Source: Bacteroidota bacterium
Lineage (GTDB): Bacteria > Bacteroidota > Ignavibacteria > Ignavibacteriales > Melioribacteraceae
Length of the DNA stretch: 5,777 nt
Direction of reading: 5' to 3'
Assembly (NCBI GenBank): GCA_021812745.1
Contig: JAKAMS010000178.1
Location: forward strand, 1 to 5,777
Of this stretch, positions 1-5,475 are shown piece by piece (within the stretch, counting starts at the first letter, position 1; each line of letters begins with the position of its first letter). A program made the translations under genes and the position numbers. The notes under the pieces were generated by a model. That model did no database searches. It was not told where the DNA came from and saw nothing but the letters and a program-made list of their open reading frames with translations.

Positions 1-1
1 C

Positions 2-466
2 AAAGTGTTTAAGAAAATTAAAATCCTTTTCAATGAATTTGCAAAGAATATGGTTTATGTCTCTGATCCGCGCTCTGATGTTGAACATGTTCAATTCCCA
101 AATGAAACAATAAAACTAAAAGGCGGCGACTGCGATGACTTTAGCGTATGCTTTTCTTCTCTGCTTGAATCAGTCGGCATTGAAACGGCTTTTGTAGATT
201 ACAGAAATCCGGACGGCGTTAGCCATGTTAACCTTCTCGTAAATACCGAACTGAAACCGGAACAAAGCAGTTTAATTACAAATAATGATAAAAAGTTTTT
301 TATCAGAAAAAGTTCAAACGGAATAGACCAAGTATGGATTCCGCTTGAAACAACTTCTCTAAATAACTTCGATACTGCTTGGTCGGTTGCATCGGACAAA
401 TTTGAAAAAGAAGCTTTAGAACAATTAGGACTCGCAAAGGGCAAAGTCGTAATTGTTGATTTTTAA
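2..466 (+). CDS. transglutaminase-like domain protein, 3' part (5' end outside window)
   Basis: This is the C-terminal part of a transglutaminase-like (papain-fold) protein. The reading frame is open to the left edge, so the GTG at position 5 is probably not the real start. Numbering from that GTG, the catalytic-type motif GGDCDD puts the nucleophile at Cys43. His74 lies in GVSHVNLLV, and the WIPLETT strand (111-117) occupies the place where the third catalytic residue normally sits, with Glu115 instead of the usual Asp. The SDPRSDVEHVQFPNETIKLKGGDCDD stretch at 20-45 resembles transglutaminase-like proteins of Bacteroidota/Ignavibacteria, where the domain usually ends a longer protein. The substrate cannot be told; such domains act as proteases, amidases or cross-linkers, or have lost activity. 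The stop lies 14 bp before the next gene, whose GAGG ribosome binding site is in this gap, so the two are probably one operon. Domain call firm, function open. Confidence 0.8.
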   Translation, partial: KVFKKIKILFNEFAKNMVYVSDPRSDVEHVQFPNETIKLKGGDCDDFSVCFSSLLESVGIETAFVDYRNPDGVSHVNLLVNTELKPEQSSLITNNDKKFFIRKSSNGIDQVWIPLETTSLNNFDTAWSVASDKFEKEALEQLGLAKGKVVIVDF

Positions 467-480
467 CTCATGAGGTTATT

Positions 481-1164
481 ATGAAAAAAATAGTTTTTAT
501 TCTACTTGCTCTTACAGTAAATATTTTGGCACAAGAATATACAGTTGAAAAAATAAGCGGCAATGTTAAAGCTTTGATAGGAACAAGTGAGAATTGGACT
601 AAAGTTGTTGTCGGTCAAAAATTGAACGGCTCTGATTTAATTACTACCGATGAAAAATCTTTTGTCCAGCTCGCGGGTAAAGAGAACCGGTTTATTCTCA
701 AAAGTAATTCTGCTCTCGGATTAAACTCAATCAAGAAAATGAGTCTCAATGAACTGTTGCTCGCTCTTGCTATGGAAGAAATCCGAGATGTACCAAAAAC
801 AAAAGGTAACCAGCTTACTCGCAACACGGCTATTTACGGAAGTGAAATCACAGCAAGTAAACCAGTGTCAGTGACGGCTAATGATATTGGTCTTAAAAAG
901 ATTAATGGTGCTAAACAATTAGCGCAAAATGGATTTACAGAATCTGCCATCCTTGTTGCGAAAGAAACTTTTAGAAAATATCCCGAGACAAAAAGACAAA
1001 TTGGCGATAGGATTTACTTTGCAGATTTGATGATCAAGTTAAATTTGATGAATGAAGCCGAAACAGAACTCAACCTGGTCTCCGAACAGACATTAAGTGG
1101 TCAAGATAAAAAAGAAGTAACGGCGAGATTAGATAGAATAAAAGAAGCTAATCTAAAAAGATAG
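481..1164 (+). CDS. secreted FecR-like / TPR-like protein
   Basis: This 227-residue protein starts with a clear Sec signal peptide: MKK, then a hydrophobic core (residues 4-16), with cleavage probably after ILA at 17 to leave QEYTVEK. Residues about 22-82 fit a FecR-like beta domain: a SGNVKALIG opening, VGQKLNGSDLITT (44-56), then VQLAGKENRFILKSNSAL. The TRNTAIYGSE segment (113-122) resembles the TAVYGT strand often found after FecR domains. Residues about 138-225 are helical and charged and look like one or two TPR-type repeats (AKQLAQNGFTESAILVAKE, then LNLMNEAETELNLV). There is no inner-membrane helix beyond the signal peptide, so it does not look like an anti-sigma FecR and is probably a periplasmic or surface protein. 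The start is the ATG preceded by TGAGG with six bases spacing. It follows the transglutaminase-like gene by 14 bp. Exact role unknown. Confidence 0.75.
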   Translation: MKKIVFILLALTVNILAQEYTVEKISGNVKALIGTSENWTKVVVGQKLNGSDLITTDEKSFVQLAGKENRFILKSNSALGLNSIKKMSLNELLLALAMEEIRDVPKTKGNQLTRNTAIYGSEITASKPVSVTANDIGLKKINGAKQLAQNGFTESAILVAKETFRKYPETKRQIGDRIYFADLMIKLNLMNEAETELNLVSEQTLSGQDKKEVTARLDRIKEANLKR

Positions 1165-1350
1165 CTGCTGCCCGAATTTATGTTCATAGTTACAAAACTT
1201 TCGGACAAAATTCGCTTCTATTCTTTTGCTTCTTATTTGGCCCAACACAGCGTTCCTCTATATGTGATTAAAGAATTATTATGTCTTGAAGATTTGATAA
1301 TACTTAAACCTGCCGCCTTTTTCCGGTGGTTTATAGTCACCTTACGCTGA
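1165..1350 (+). pseudogene. remnant of a tyrosine recombinase (integrase) C-terminal domain
   Basis: This frame opens directly after the TAG of the FecR-like gene, in the same frame, and runs to a TGA at 1348. Codons from 1207 to about 1296 read KIRFYSFASYLAQ followed by HSVPLYVIKELLCLEDL. This matches the core of phage-type integrases, whose usual form is RFHxLRHxFASxLxxxGVxLYVIKELLGHxDIxTT. The LRH carrying the catalytic arginine is missing between RFYS and FAS, the GH with the catalytic histidine has become CL, and no tyrosine-bearing segment follows. It lacks a start codon, a ribosome binding site and the whole N-terminal part. It is therefore a dead fragment left by an integrative element. 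The family call is from pattern recognition and is fairly strong for the central 25 residues, weak for the flanks. Confidence 0.6.
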
Positions 1351-1372
1351 GTAACAAAAAATAATCCGTGTG

Positions 1373-1432
1373 TCATTTTTTTGCGATTGGTTTTTCTAAA
1401 CTGTTCTCGTCAGAATCTACCATTAATAACAT
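1373..1432 (-). CDS. possible 19-residue leader or remnant peptide
   Basis: The ORF encodes a short acidic-then-basic peptide, MLLMVDSDENSLEKPIAKK. Its ATG (1430-1432) is preceded by AAAAGGA at near-ideal spacing (GGA, six bases, ATG), a stronger ribosome binding site than several real genes in this window have. It lies 20 bp downstream of the PaaI-like thioesterase stop, on the same strand. It ends in a run of seven A with a TGA. One extra A would open a further 47-codon frame that is antisense to the integrase remnant. I do not recognise the peptide; it may be a real small gene, the stub of a frameshifted gene, or chance. Confidence 0.2.
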   Translation of the reverse strand: MLLMVDSDENSLEKPIAKK

Positions 1433-1452
1433 TTTAATTCCTTTTATTAAAT

Positions 1453-1923
1453 TTATATTTTAATAAAATTCTCCGGCATTTGCACAGCAACCACTTTGCC
1501 GCGTGCACAAATTTCTTTATTAGCAGAGACTGAAATTTCAGAAACTACTTTTCTTCCTTTAATCTCAACTATTTTTCCTCTTAACTCAAGTTCAACGCCT
1601 AATGGGGTAGGGCGAAGAAAATCTACTTGAAGCGATGCAGTTACAAAACGGAATGGCGGTAAAGTATCCGGTTCCCTTCCTTCAGCACGATAAGAAGCTA
1701 ATGCGGCAGTACCGGTTCCGTGGCAATCAATTAGTGAAGCAATTAATCCGCCATAAACATATCCGGGAATTGCAATGTGATACGGTTTTGGATTATATCT
1801 TGCAATGGTTTCGTTACCGTCCCAAAAGCTTTTTATTTGATGACCGTGCTCGTTTAATCTTCCGCAACCGTAACAATAGCTTAATTCAACGGGATAATAA
1901 TCTTGAATCGCCTTTAATTCCAT
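1453..1923 (-). CDS. PaaI-like hotdog-fold thioesterase
   Basis: This 156-residue protein has the layout of PaaI/4HBT-type acyl-CoA thioesterases. An N-terminal CYGCGRLNEHGHQIK (17-31) matches the CFGCGxxNxxGL element typical of one PaaI subgroup. The hotdog helix follows as GYVYGGLIASLIDCHGTGTA (54-73). The FVTASLQVDFLRPTPLG strand (93-109) and the GRKVVSEISV (123-132) and CARGKVVAV (139-147) strands complete the fold. Asp66 sits at the usual catalytic acid position. The normal HGG is YGG (57-59), a small deviation. The natural substrate is unknown; the family hydrolyses acyl- or aryl-acyl-CoA in the cytosol. Start chosen as the ATG with AAAGG ten bases upstream. It lies 90 bp downstream of the arsenic operon on the same strand; read-through is possible, but nothing in the protein points to an arsenic role. 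Confidence 0.85.
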   Translation of the reverse strand: MELKAIQDYYPVELSYCYGCGRLNEHGHQIKSFWDGNETIARYNPKPYHIAIPGYVYGGLIASLIDCHGTGTAALASYRAEGREPDTLPPFRFVTASLQVDFLRPTPLGVELELRGKIVEIKGRKVVSEISVSANKEICARGKVVAVQMPENFIKI

Positions 1924-2013
1924 TTTATAACCTTTATAATGTTTTTTAAAATTCTTTACATATGAAAAATATACTTTGAATTGCGGAAATATGCTGAAAC
2001 TATTTTTACTCCT

Positions 2014-3057
2014 TTAATAAATCAAATTGAAGAGATAACCAACAATAATTATTCCCACTGCAACTACACCTACAAAAACAAATATCAATTGCAGCTTGAG
2101 AACTTTTTTTAGAATTATTGTTTCGGGGAGTGACAAACCGATAACGCTCATCATAAACGCAAGCACTGTTCCAAGCGAAGCACCTTTTTCCAACAATGCT
2201 TGCACAATTGGGATTATTCCTGCTGCATTTGAATACATTGGAACGCCAAGCATTACAGCAATCGGGACAGACCACCAAACGCTTTTTCCCATCAAGCCAG
2301 CCATAAAATTTTCCGGCACATAACCGTGTATTCCGGCGCCAACAGCAATTCCGGCTACAATGTAAATCCAAACTTTACTTACTATTTCCTTTACTGCATC
2401 AATACCGTAAGATATTCTTTGTGAGAAAAATATTTTTTCTTCTTCCTTTTCAAGATGTCCCGCTTTAATTTCATATACCCATGGCTCAACGTACTTTTCT
2501 AATTTTAGTCTCCCGATTATATAACCGGAAATCATTGCGATTAGTAATCCGGTTGACATATAAAGTAAAGCTGTTTTCCATCCGAACAAACCGAAAAGGA
2601 GAACGAGTGCAACTTCATTTATCATTGGTGCAGCAATTAAGAATGAAAATGTTACTCCAAGCGGAATACCACTTTCTACAAATCCAAGAAAAAGAGGAAT
2701 CGCTGAACAAGAACAGAATGGAGTTACAATACCAAGTAAACTCGCCAATACATTCCCGGCAAAAAGTTTTTTACCACCAAGTAACTTTCTTGTTCGTTCC
2801 GGAGAGAAGTAACTTCTGATTATTCCAACAACAAAAACAATTAATGTAAGAAGCAATAAGACTTTCGGCACTTCAAAAATGAAAAACCAGATTGCATCTG
2901 TAAGATGAGCGCCTTTAGAAAGGTTTACAATCTCATAAACCAAAAAGTTTGTGAGGTTTTCAAGATTCAAATAGAGAGTAAGCCACAATGGCAACAACAA
3001 AAGCATAAATAGAAATTTGGATTTCTCTTTATTCAATTTATTTGATACTAAATTCAT
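2014..3057 (-). CDS. DUF318/ArsP-family permease
   Basis: This is an integral membrane protein of about 347 residues with roughly eight to ten hydrophobic segments, of the DUF318 (PF03773) permease family. The family includes ArsP, an efflux permease for trivalent organoarsenicals, and related permeases linked to copper/zinc or arsenite export. The family signature TPFCSCS lies at residues 112-118, placing Cys115 and Cys117 at a membrane segment as a likely thiol metal site. Further signatures are FLIAAPMINEVAL (139-151), a charged cytosolic loop (about 185-215, with HLEKEEEK), VPMYSNAAGI (273-282), and SLPETIILKKVLK near the C-terminus. I chose the ATG at 3057, preceded by GGTGA; in-frame TTG (3069) and GTG (3066) codons just upstream have no better ribosome binding site. 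It is the last gene of the ars operon, 12 bp after acr3. Family sure; whether it carries arsenite, organoarsenicals or another metal cannot be read from sequence. Confidence 0.87.
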   Translation of the reverse strand: MNLVSNKLNKEKSKFLFMLLLLPLWLTLYLNLENLTNFLVYEIVNLSKGAHLTDAIWFFIFEVPKVLLLLTLIVFVVGIIRSYFSPERTRKLLGGKKLFAGNVLASLLGIVTPFCSCSAIPLFLGFVESGIPLGVTFSFLIAAPMINEVALVLLFGLFGWKTALLYMSTGLLIAMISGYIIGRLKLEKYVEPWVYEIKAGHLEKEEEKIFFSQRISYGIDAVKEIVSKVWIYIVAGIAVGAGIHGYVPENFMAGLMGKSVWWSVPIAVMLGVPMYSNAAGIIPIVQALLEKGASLGTVLAFMMSVIGLSLPETIILKKVLKLQLIFVFVGVVAVGIIIVGYLFNLIY

Positions 3058-3069
3058 TTTATTCACCAA

Positions 3070-4161
3070 TTAAGGACAGGGGTCGGGAGCTTTAACAGTT
3101 CCTTCTTCAACATATTTAAAATATTTTTTCTGAAACCACAATGCAACATTTACCAATCCAATGAGAACCGGCACTTCAACCAAAGGTCCAATTACAGCCG
3201 CAAAAGCTTCACCGCTGTTGATTCCGAAGACGGCAACAGCCACTGCAATTGCTAATTCAAAATTGTTGCTTGCAGCAGTGAGAGATAGCGTTGTTGTCTT
3301 TGAGTAATCCGCGCCGATCTTTCGCCCCAAATAGAAAGAGATAAGAAACATTATTACAAAATAGAACAGAAGCGGAACTGCTATACGGACCACATCGAGA
3401 GGAATTTTCACAATGTATTCACCTTGGAGCGAGAACATAACAATGATTGTGAACAACAATGCAATTAATGTTATTGGATTAATTTTAGGAATGAACTTAG
3501 TCTGATACCATTCCTTGTCTTTCAGTTTTATTAACGAAAAACGCGTAATTATTCCCGCTATGAATGGAATACCAAGATAGATAAAAACGCTCTCTGCAAT
3601 TTGCCCAATTGTTATATCAACTTTGAAAGATTGTAAACCGAACCAATTAGGTAAAACTGTTAAGAATACATAAGCATAAACCGAAAAGAAGAGCACTTGA
3701 AAAATTGAGTTGAAAGCCACCAAACCGGCTGCATATTCCGTGTCACCTTTTGCAAGCTCGTTCCAAACGATTACCATTGCAATGCAACGCGCCAAACCAA
3801 TCATTATTAAACCAGCCATGTAATGCGGGTAATTTTGCAAAAATATTATTGCCAGAAGGAACATCAGTATTGGTCCAATCACCCAGTTCTGAAACAGAGA
3901 AAGTGATAATACTTTTACATTACGGAACACATCGCCGAGCTCTTCATACTTTACTTTTGCAAGTGGGGGATACATCATAAGAATCAAACCGATAGCAATA
4001 GGTATGTTAGTAGTACTTTCCGGCGAAGATTTAAGTGAATCCCAAAATTTTGCGATCCCCGGAAAGAGATAACCGGAGAAAACTCCAATGAACATTGCAA
4101 GAAAAATCCACAGTGTTAAATATCTGTCAAGGAATGAAAGTTTTTTAGTAATTGAACTCAT
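3070..4161 (-). CDS. acr3: ACR3-family arsenite efflux transporter
   Basis: ACR3 proteins export As(III) across the inner membrane using the proton motive force. This one has 363 residues and about ten hydrophobic segments, usual for bacterial ACR3. Diagnostic segments are [14 protein letters not shown] (120-134), with the conserved thiolate Cys126, then [42 protein letters not shown] (294-313), and [14 protein letters not shown] (324-337), with the conserved Glu329. The cysteine and glutamate correspond to the pair needed for transport in studied ACR3 proteins. The frame stays open upstream to 4212, but the ATG at 4161 is the better start: AGAGGA lies seven bases before it, it avoids a 31-bp overlap with the preceding gene, and the extra residues would be only a charged tail. 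The C-terminus ends in DPCP, giving an additional cysteine. It is the fourth gene of the operon, 20 bp after the CxxC protein. Confidence 0.93.
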   Translation of the reverse strand: MSSITKKLSFLDRYLTLWIFLAMFIGVFSGYLFPGIAKFWDSLKSSPESTTNIPIAIGLILMMYPPLAKVKYEELGDVFRNVKVLSLSLFQNWVIGPILMFLLAIIFLQNYPHYMAGLIMIGLARCIAMVIVWNELAKGDTEYAAGLVAFNSIFQVLFFSVYAYVFLTVLPNWFGLQSFKVDITIGQIAESVFIYLGIPFIAGIITRFSLIKLKDKEWYQTKFIPKINPITLIALLFTIIVMFSLQGEYIVKIPLDVVRIAVPLLFYFVIMFLISFYLGRKIGADYSKTTTLSLTAASNNFELAIAVAVAVFGINSGEAFAAVIGPLVEVPVLIGLVNVALWFQKKYFKYVEEGTVKAPDPCP

Positions 4162-4167
4162 CTTCTT

Positions 4168-4173
4168 TCCTCT
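4168..4173 (-). promoter_or_regulatory. ribosome binding site deciding the acr3 start
   Basis: The - strand reads AGAGGA six to seven bases before the ATG at 4161. No comparable site precedes the more upstream in-frame codons at 4212 (M1) and 4179 (M12), so the shorter ACR3 protein is preferred. Confidence 0.6.
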
Positions 4174-4181
4174 ATTCATAA

Positions 4182-4433
4182 TTACTGATTTGCGAACTCG
4201 TTCATTAACCAATGCGTTAAAGTAGATTTTGTCGGCAGTTTACCGCTGTGAACTACTTTTCCATTCAGAACTAATCCCGGTGTGCTCATTATTCCGTAAC
4301 TCATTATGTCTTTATAATCGGTTACTTTTTCTATTTCCGCTTCGATGCCATTTTCAGAAACAACTTCACGGCAAAGTTTTTCTAGATTAATACAATTAGC
4401 ACAGCCAGAACCAAGTACTTTTATGTTTAGCAT
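4182..4433 (-). CDS. thioredoxin-like CxxC protein of the ars operon
   Basis: This 83-residue protein has a minimal thioredoxin fold. It opens with a beta strand, [10 protein letters not shown], then a CANC redox motif (Cys11, Cys14) at the start of a helix. The cis-proline loop follows as [13 protein letters not shown] (49-61, Pro52). It matches the 'redox-active disulfide protein 2'/thioredoxin-like small protein family, often encoded next to ArsR and DUF318 permeases. It could recycle ArsC, whose catalysis leaves a Cys80-Cys87 disulfide, or handle thiol-bound arsenic or metal for the permease; neither is shown by the sequence. The motif is CANC, not the CGPC of classical thioredoxin, so its redox potential may differ. 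The start ATG is 2 bp after the arsC stop; its AGGA lies in the last codons of arsC, so the two are likely translationally coupled. Family confident, partner inferred. Confidence 0.85.
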   Translation of the reverse strand: MLNIKVLGSGCANCINLEKLCREVVSENGIEAEIEKVTDYKDIMSYGIMSTPGLVLNGKVVHSGKLPTKSTLTHWLMNEFANQ

Positions 4434-4435
4434 TT

Positions 4436-4858
4436 TTAAATCCTTAAATTTTCTTTGTAGAAATTGTAAAAGTCATTTTTGATTTCATCTCTGATTCTCC
4501 TGAACTCCGAAAGAATTTCCTCTTCTGCTCCGGTTGCATCCGCCGGATCTTCAAAACCGATATGCAATTGCTTTCCAACTTTTCCGATAAAAACCGGACA
4601 AGTTTCTTTCGCGTTGTCGCATACGGTAATAACGTAATCAAATGATTCGTTTAAGAATTGAGCAACCATTTTGGGATAGTTTTTCGAAATATCAATTCCA
4701 ACTTCTTTCATTACCTGGATTGCTTTGGGATGAACTTGATTCGATGGATTTGTTCCGGCAGAATAAATTTCCAACGCACTTTCAAACGATTTTAGAAATC
4801 CTTCCGCCATTTGACTACGGCATGAATTTCCGGTACATAGTATCAATATTCTTTTCAT
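4436..4858 (-). CDS. arsC: thioredoxin-coupled arsenate reductase ArsC (LMW-PTPase fold)
   Basis: This enzyme reduces arsenate to arsenite in the cytosol. The 140-residue length and layout fit the pI258/Bacillus ArsC class. The P-loop CTGNSCRS (8-15) provides the nucleophile Cys8 and phosphate-binding Arg14. Residues 78-88 read TVCDNAKETCP, giving Cys80 and Cys87, the redox pair that relays the disulfide to thioredoxin. FEDPADATG (102-110) supplies Asp104, the general acid of LMW phosphatase-like enzymes, and FRRIRDEI (119-126) is the typical C-terminal helix. All three essential cysteines are present, so it should be active, and it should depend on a thioredoxin-type rather than glutaredoxin-type reductant. 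The ATG is preceded by AAGGA five bases upstream. It is second in the operon, 53 bp after arsR, with the CxxC protein gene immediately following. Confidence 0.95.
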   Translation of the reverse strand: MKRILILCTGNSCRSQMAEGFLKSFESALEIYSAGTNPSNQVHPKAIQVMKEVGIDISKNYPKMVAQFLNESFDYVITVCDNAKETCPVFIGKVGKQLHIGFEDPADATGAEEEILSEFRRIRDEIKNDFYNFYKENLRI

Positions 4859-4872
4859 TTAGTCCTTTTTTA

Positions 4873-4886
4873 TGATTCGCTAATCA
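4873..4886. repeat. short inverted repeat in the arsR-arsC gap
   Basis: TGATT and AATCA flank a four-base loop, CGCT on the + strand. The hairpin would stand just upstream of the arsC ribosome binding site, after a run of nine A/T pairs behind the arsR stop. With a five-bp AT-rich stem it is weak; it could be a processing or stability element or chance. Confidence 0.3.
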
Positions 4887-4911
4887 CCGAATTGTTTAAT
4901 CAAAAAAAAAA

Positions 4912-5256
4912 TTATATCCCGCAAACTTTAAAACGGTCAACAACTTTAACTTTCTGTTTATCGTTTTCAATCAATTGATTGTCACCTAACCAAAAATCCA
5001 ACTGGCTTAAAATTGCAGAAATCCTTTGGTCACCCGGTCTCTGGTTTATCAAATAGTTCACCCACTTGCCTTCTCTTTCTTCTAATATAAACCCTTCTTT
5101 CTTTAATATGCTAAGATGCTGCGAGACAGTTGAGGCAGCAAGTTGAAGTATATCTGTTATCTCGCATACACAGAGAGGTTTTACCTGAAGCATTTTTAAG
5201 ATTCGCAGACGGTTTTTATCAGAAAGCGCTTTGAATATATTTGTTGATTCTTTCAT
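4912..5256 (-). CDS. arsR: ArsR/SmtB-family arsenic-responsive repressor
   Basis: This 114-residue winged-helix repressor should bind the operon promoter and leave it when As(III) binds. The N-terminal half has the typical IFKALSDKNRLRILKML helix pair (7-23). The metal-site box PLCVCEITDIL (27-37) carries Cys29 and Cys31. The recognition helix is ASTVSQHLSILKKEGFI (41-57) and the wing is EEREGKWVNYLI (59-70). The classical E. coli box is CVCDLC with three cysteines; here the third position is Thr34. A further cysteine, Cys112 in the terminal VCGI, could complete a trigonal site, but this is inference. The start ATG at 5256 has only a weak ribosome binding site, which would suit a low-level autoregulated repressor. 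It is first in the operon, about 17-20 bases downstream of a predicted transcription start. Family call very sure; arsenic rather than another thiophilic metal follows from the operon. Confidence 0.95.
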   Translation of the reverse strand: MKESTNIFKALSDKNRLRILKMLQVKPLCVCEITDILQLAASTVSQHLSILKKEGFILEEREGKWVNYLINQRPGDQRISAILSQLDFWLGDNQLIENDKQKVKVVDRFKVCGI

Positions 5257-5262
5257 AATGTC

Positions 5263-5282
5263 ATTTCGTTGTTGACCGAAAT
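5263..5282. promoter_or_regulatory. candidate ArsR operator, dyad ATTTCG-N8-CGAAAT
   Basis: A perfect 6-bp inverted repeat with an 8-base spacer covers the predicted transcription start of arsR and touches the -10 box. Dyads of this size and place suit a dimeric ArsR repressor. This could be the main operator or work with the adjacent ATATAG dyad; binding is not shown by sequence alone. Confidence 0.4.
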
Positions 5283-5308
5283 ATAGCCTATATAGACAGA
5301 TCTTTCAA
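5280..5308 (-). promoter_or_regulatory. promoter of the ars operon
   Basis: On the - strand, TTGAAA (5308-5303) is followed after exactly 17 bases by TATATT (5285-5280), close to the sigma70 TTGACA/TATAAT consensus. The arsR ATG is 24 bases beyond the -10 box, giving a very short leader. No other good promoter is seen inside the operon, so all five genes are probably transcribed from here. Confidence 0.55.
5281..5293. promoter_or_regulatory. candidate ArsR operator, palindrome ATATAG-C-CTATAT
   Basis: A perfect 6-1-6 palindrome overlaps the -10 box and the 3' part of the spacer of the predicted ars promoter. A repressor bound here would block RNA polymerase. AT-rich palindromes arise easily by chance in this DNA, and the -10 sequence itself contributes part of the symmetry, so the call is tentative. 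Confidence 0.35.
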
Positions 5309-5381
5309 ATTAATTTTATAGAATAATATAAAGTGGTGATATGATGGGATACTGCTTTATAAATGAGGAAAAACTAACTTC

Positions 5382-5420
5382 AAAAAAAAATACTAAACAT
5401 GCCAAAGCCCTTGGCGCTAG
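5382..5420 (-). terminator. possible terminator of the YbgC-like thioesterase gene
   Basis: Read on the - strand, CTA, two bases, then GCCAA, a five-base loop, TTGGC, five bases and TAG form an imperfect hairpin, followed almost at once by a run of nine T (5390-5382). It stands about 55 bases past the thioesterase stop and before the ars promoter, where a terminator would be expected. The stem is short and interrupted, so efficiency is uncertain. Confidence 0.35.
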
Positions 5421-5475
5421 ACAAGATTAAAAAAAGTGAAGTTGCCTTTTATAAATTCAGTCATCAAATAAGTGT

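Noticed and set aside
1306..1332. Hairpin AAACC...GGTTT with inner CC/GG pairs as a terminator for the FecR-like gene
   Set aside because: No T-run follows on either strand, and it lies inside the integrase remnant; the stem is interrupted.
1233..1376. 47-codon - strand ORF starting at an ATG that overlaps the stop of the 19-codon ORF
   Set aside because: Most of it is antisense to the integrase remnant, which gives a much better family match; the peptide is not recognisable and its ribosome binding site is not clear.
1165..1452. Possible RNA gene or attachment site in the gap beside the integrase scrap
   Set aside because: No tRNA-like fold, no direct repeat pair and no long stem was seen; only the integrase remnant and the small ORF can be supported.
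1635..1949. 104-codon + strand ORF
   Set aside because: It lies antisense over the PaaI-like thioesterase, whose protein has clear family motifs; the + strand product is low-complexity and unlike any known protein.
2006..2371. 121-codon - strand ORF inside the permease gene
   Set aside because: It is an alternative frame of the DUF318 permease, rich in Cys, Arg and Asn as out-of-frame translations often are.
4162..4212. 17-residue N-terminal extension of ACR3 from the upstream in-frame start
   Set aside because: It overlaps the preceding gene by 31 bp and lacks a ribosome binding site, whereas the ATG at 4161 has AGAGGA at good spacing.
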